Part shown: piece after piece, positions 50,024 to 50,657 of the stretch
Layout of the letters: the number at the start of each line of letters is the position of its first letter
Numbering within the stretch: the stretch's first letter is position 1
Source: Deltaproteobacteria bacterium
Lineage (GTDB): Bacteria > Myxococcota_A > UBA796 > SXON01
Direction: 5' to 3'
Length of the DNA: 50,657 nucleotides
Assembly (NCBI GenBank): GCA_947490345.1
Contig: CANLGL010000035.1
Location: 1 to 50,657 of the forward strand
Translations under genes and position numbers: made by a program
Notes under the pieces: generated by a model
What the model saw: only the letters and a program-made list of their open reading frames with translations
Database searches by the model: none
What the model was told of the DNA's origin: nothing

Positions 50024-50047
50024 CGCGACCCCTTGTGTTGGGTCGCG
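50024..50047. repeat. Hairpin CGCGACCC/GGGTCGCG
   Basis: Perfect 8-bp stem with an 8-base loop, inside a run where the word GCGACCC occurs several times (also near 49968 and, inverted, at 49996). May be a stem of a decayed repeat or a terminator; no T-run follows. Confidence 0.4.
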
Positions 50048-50128
50048 ACGTGGGCACGTCGGCGCCCACCTTCGAGGACGATCGTGCAACTGGGGCGGTG
50101 GCCGTCGTCGAGCCGCCGCGGAGGCAGC

Positions 50129-50183
50129 GTAGCGACCTCGAAAGGCAGTTTTCCGAGGCGTAGCCATCTCGAAACGCAGTTTT
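50129..50183 (-). repeat. Two 24-bp units with 31-bp period (left arm)
   Basis: GTAGCGACCTCGAAAGGCAG and GTAGCCATCTCGAAACGCAG, each followed by TTTT, start 31 bp apart (50129 and 50160). On the minus strand they read like the units at 50264-50320 (word GCCTTTCGAGG then CTACGC). Confidence 0.6.
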
Positions 50184-50263
50184 GGGGGTGATCGCGGCGT
50201 GGCTATCGAGAATTGTCAGCGTTTGTTCGTCGGGCCCCGGCCGGCACAGCCGCAATTGTGCGG

Positions 50264-50320
50264 TTCGAGGGGACTCCGCGTCGCCGCCGTGCCTTTCGAG
50301 GCGACTACGCGTCGCCGCCG
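50264..50320 (+). repeat. Two 26-bp units with 31-bp period (right arm)
   Basis: TTCGAGGGGACTCCGCGTCG (50264) and TTCGAGGCGACTACGCGTCG (50295), each continued by CCGCCG, are spaced 31 bp. They lie inverted relative to the units at 50129-50183, about 80 bp away. Confidence 0.6.
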
Positions 50321-50428
50321 GGCGCCGCTCCCCCCATCCCCGCAGACCGGTCGCCAGTTTCATGGCCCCGTGGCCGCTGTCCTGACCGGCCCTACAACCA
50401 ATGCTGGTCACTTAGGCAGCGCAGCATG

Positions 50429-50456
50429 AGCCATCAGCCGTTAGCCGTCAGCGATT
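50429..50456 (+). repeat. Four-unit heptamer tandem repeat AGCSRTY
   Basis: Four in-phase seven-base units: AGCCATC, then AGCCGTT, AGCCGTC and AGCGATT, followed by a partial AGC. The array ends 18 bp before the IVP-like reading frame. Confidence 0.7.
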
Positions 50457-50474
50457 AGCTCGGTCGGAGGCGGA

Positions 50475-50657
50475 ATACGAGACTTCAGGGGCCTCTTGGT
50501 GTGGCAGAAGGCGCACCGCCGCACGCTCGACGTGTACCGGGCCACGAAGAGCTTCCCGGCCGAGGAGCGGTTCGGCTTGACTGCGCAGCTGCGCCGATCC
50601 GCAGCGTCGGTACCCACGAACATCGCCGAGGGCTGCGGTCGAGACGGCAAGCGTGAC
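50475..50657 (+). CDS. Four-helix-bundle protein (S23/23S rRNA IVP family), truncated by the window end
   Basis: The frame reads RDFRGLLVWQKAHRRTLDVYRATKSFPAEERFGLTAQLRRSAASVPTNIAEGCGRDGKRD, which matches the N-terminal half of the four-helix-bundle (bacterial IVP/S23) family: VWQKAH, FPAEERFGL and S-V-P-x-NIAEGCGR are its signature. Such genes are usually about 110-130 aa; the rest lies beyond the window. No ATG/GTG/TTG precedes it. A GGAGG at 50466-50470 sits 4 nt upstream of ATA 50475, exactly where a start should be, so the start codon may have mutated or a rare ATA start is used. The heptamer repeat lies just upstream. Confidence 0.75.
   Translation, partial: MRDFRGLLVWQKAHRRTLDVYRATKSFPAEERFGLTAQLRRSAASVPTNIAEGCGRDGKRD

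Larger units (their letters stand above)
49892..50474. other. About 580-bp non-coding, repeat-rich region
   Basis: No convincing gene. It contains family II copy 3 (49902-49967), GCGACCC/GGGTCGC inverted words (49967-50047), two 31-bp-period repeats in opposite orientations (50129-50183 and 50264-50320), and a heptamer array (50429-50456). The long open frames here follow GC bias. Confidence 0.7.

Noticed and set aside
47165..50167. 1000-codon minus-strand frame across the porin and PHP gene starts
   Set aside because: It is antisense to the porin, out of frame with the PHP gene, and Arg/Gly-rich throughout.

Overview
The window looks like the chromosome of a Myxococcota-type (former Deltaproteobacteria) organism. 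The evidence is very high GC, short intergenic gaps, many lipoproteins with long Asp-Thr/Asp-Ala linkers, a beta-helix protein carrying MopE-type Asp/Cys repeats and a C-terminal Cys-Gly-Cys/hydrophobic/Arg tail like MYXO-CTERM, a sigma-54 activator and a Ser/Thr protein kinase. I see no rRNA, tRNA, CRISPR array, phage genes or transposase. The window ends inside a gene.

Layout. 0-4.9 kb: tandem array of related secreted lipoproteins (four intact members and one unrelated-looking gene remnant). 4.9-8.0 kb: minus-strand operon selA, degenerate J-domain/HTH protein, RluA-type pseudouridine synthase. 8.1-10.3 kb: membrane histidine kinase, convergent with a translationally coupled pair (winged-helix AAA ATPase, then a COG0523 GTPase fused to MobA). 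13-16 kb: hypothetical gene, exonuclease III, succinate-semialdehyde-type dehydrogenase, secreted protein. 17-22 kb: GH92 lipoprotein and membrane-anchored patatin-like protein. 22.3-24.3 kb: tRNA-guanine transglycosylase fused to an MnmC-like methyltransferase. 24.4-28 kb: giant beta-helix surface protein, bracketed by inverted copies of a small intergenic repeat. 28.1-30.6 kb: ATP-grasp and SGNH-hydrolase pair. 30.6-34 kb: membrane protein, PilZ-like protein, metallophosphoesterase, YbgC thioesterase. 34-35.4 kb: NtrC-type regulator. 35.7-38.9 kb: TlpA thioredoxin, DUF6029-like barrel and glycan-binding-domain protein, apparently one operon. 38.9-39.6 kb: non-coding repeat region. 39.6-43.1 kb: vWA lipoprotein, MutT, FxsA, MazG and another Asp-rich lipoprotein. 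43.2-49.9 kb: Ser/Thr kinase with a cyclase-like tail, DnaQ-WYL fusion, large PHP metallohydrolase, porin and a small gene. 49.9-50.66 kb: repeat-rich non-coding DNA and the start of a four-helix-bundle (S23/IVP) gene.

How the genes may work together. selA implies selenocysteine use. The nearby COG0523-MobA fusion implies molybdenum cofactor nucleotide attachment; Mo- and Sec-dependent formate dehydrogenases would link the two, but none is in the window. The kinase at 8.1 kb and the NtrC-type regulator at 35.4 kb are unpartnered locally, yet each has a copy of the same structured intergenic element just upstream in the same relative orientation. Several genes are fusions of two normally separate functions (COG0523-MobA, Tgt-MnmC-like, DnaQ-WYL, kinase-cyclase homology domain). 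The most unusual non-coding content is two small dispersed intergenic repeat families, a 165-bp direct repeat, and heptamer repeats in front of the IVP gene.
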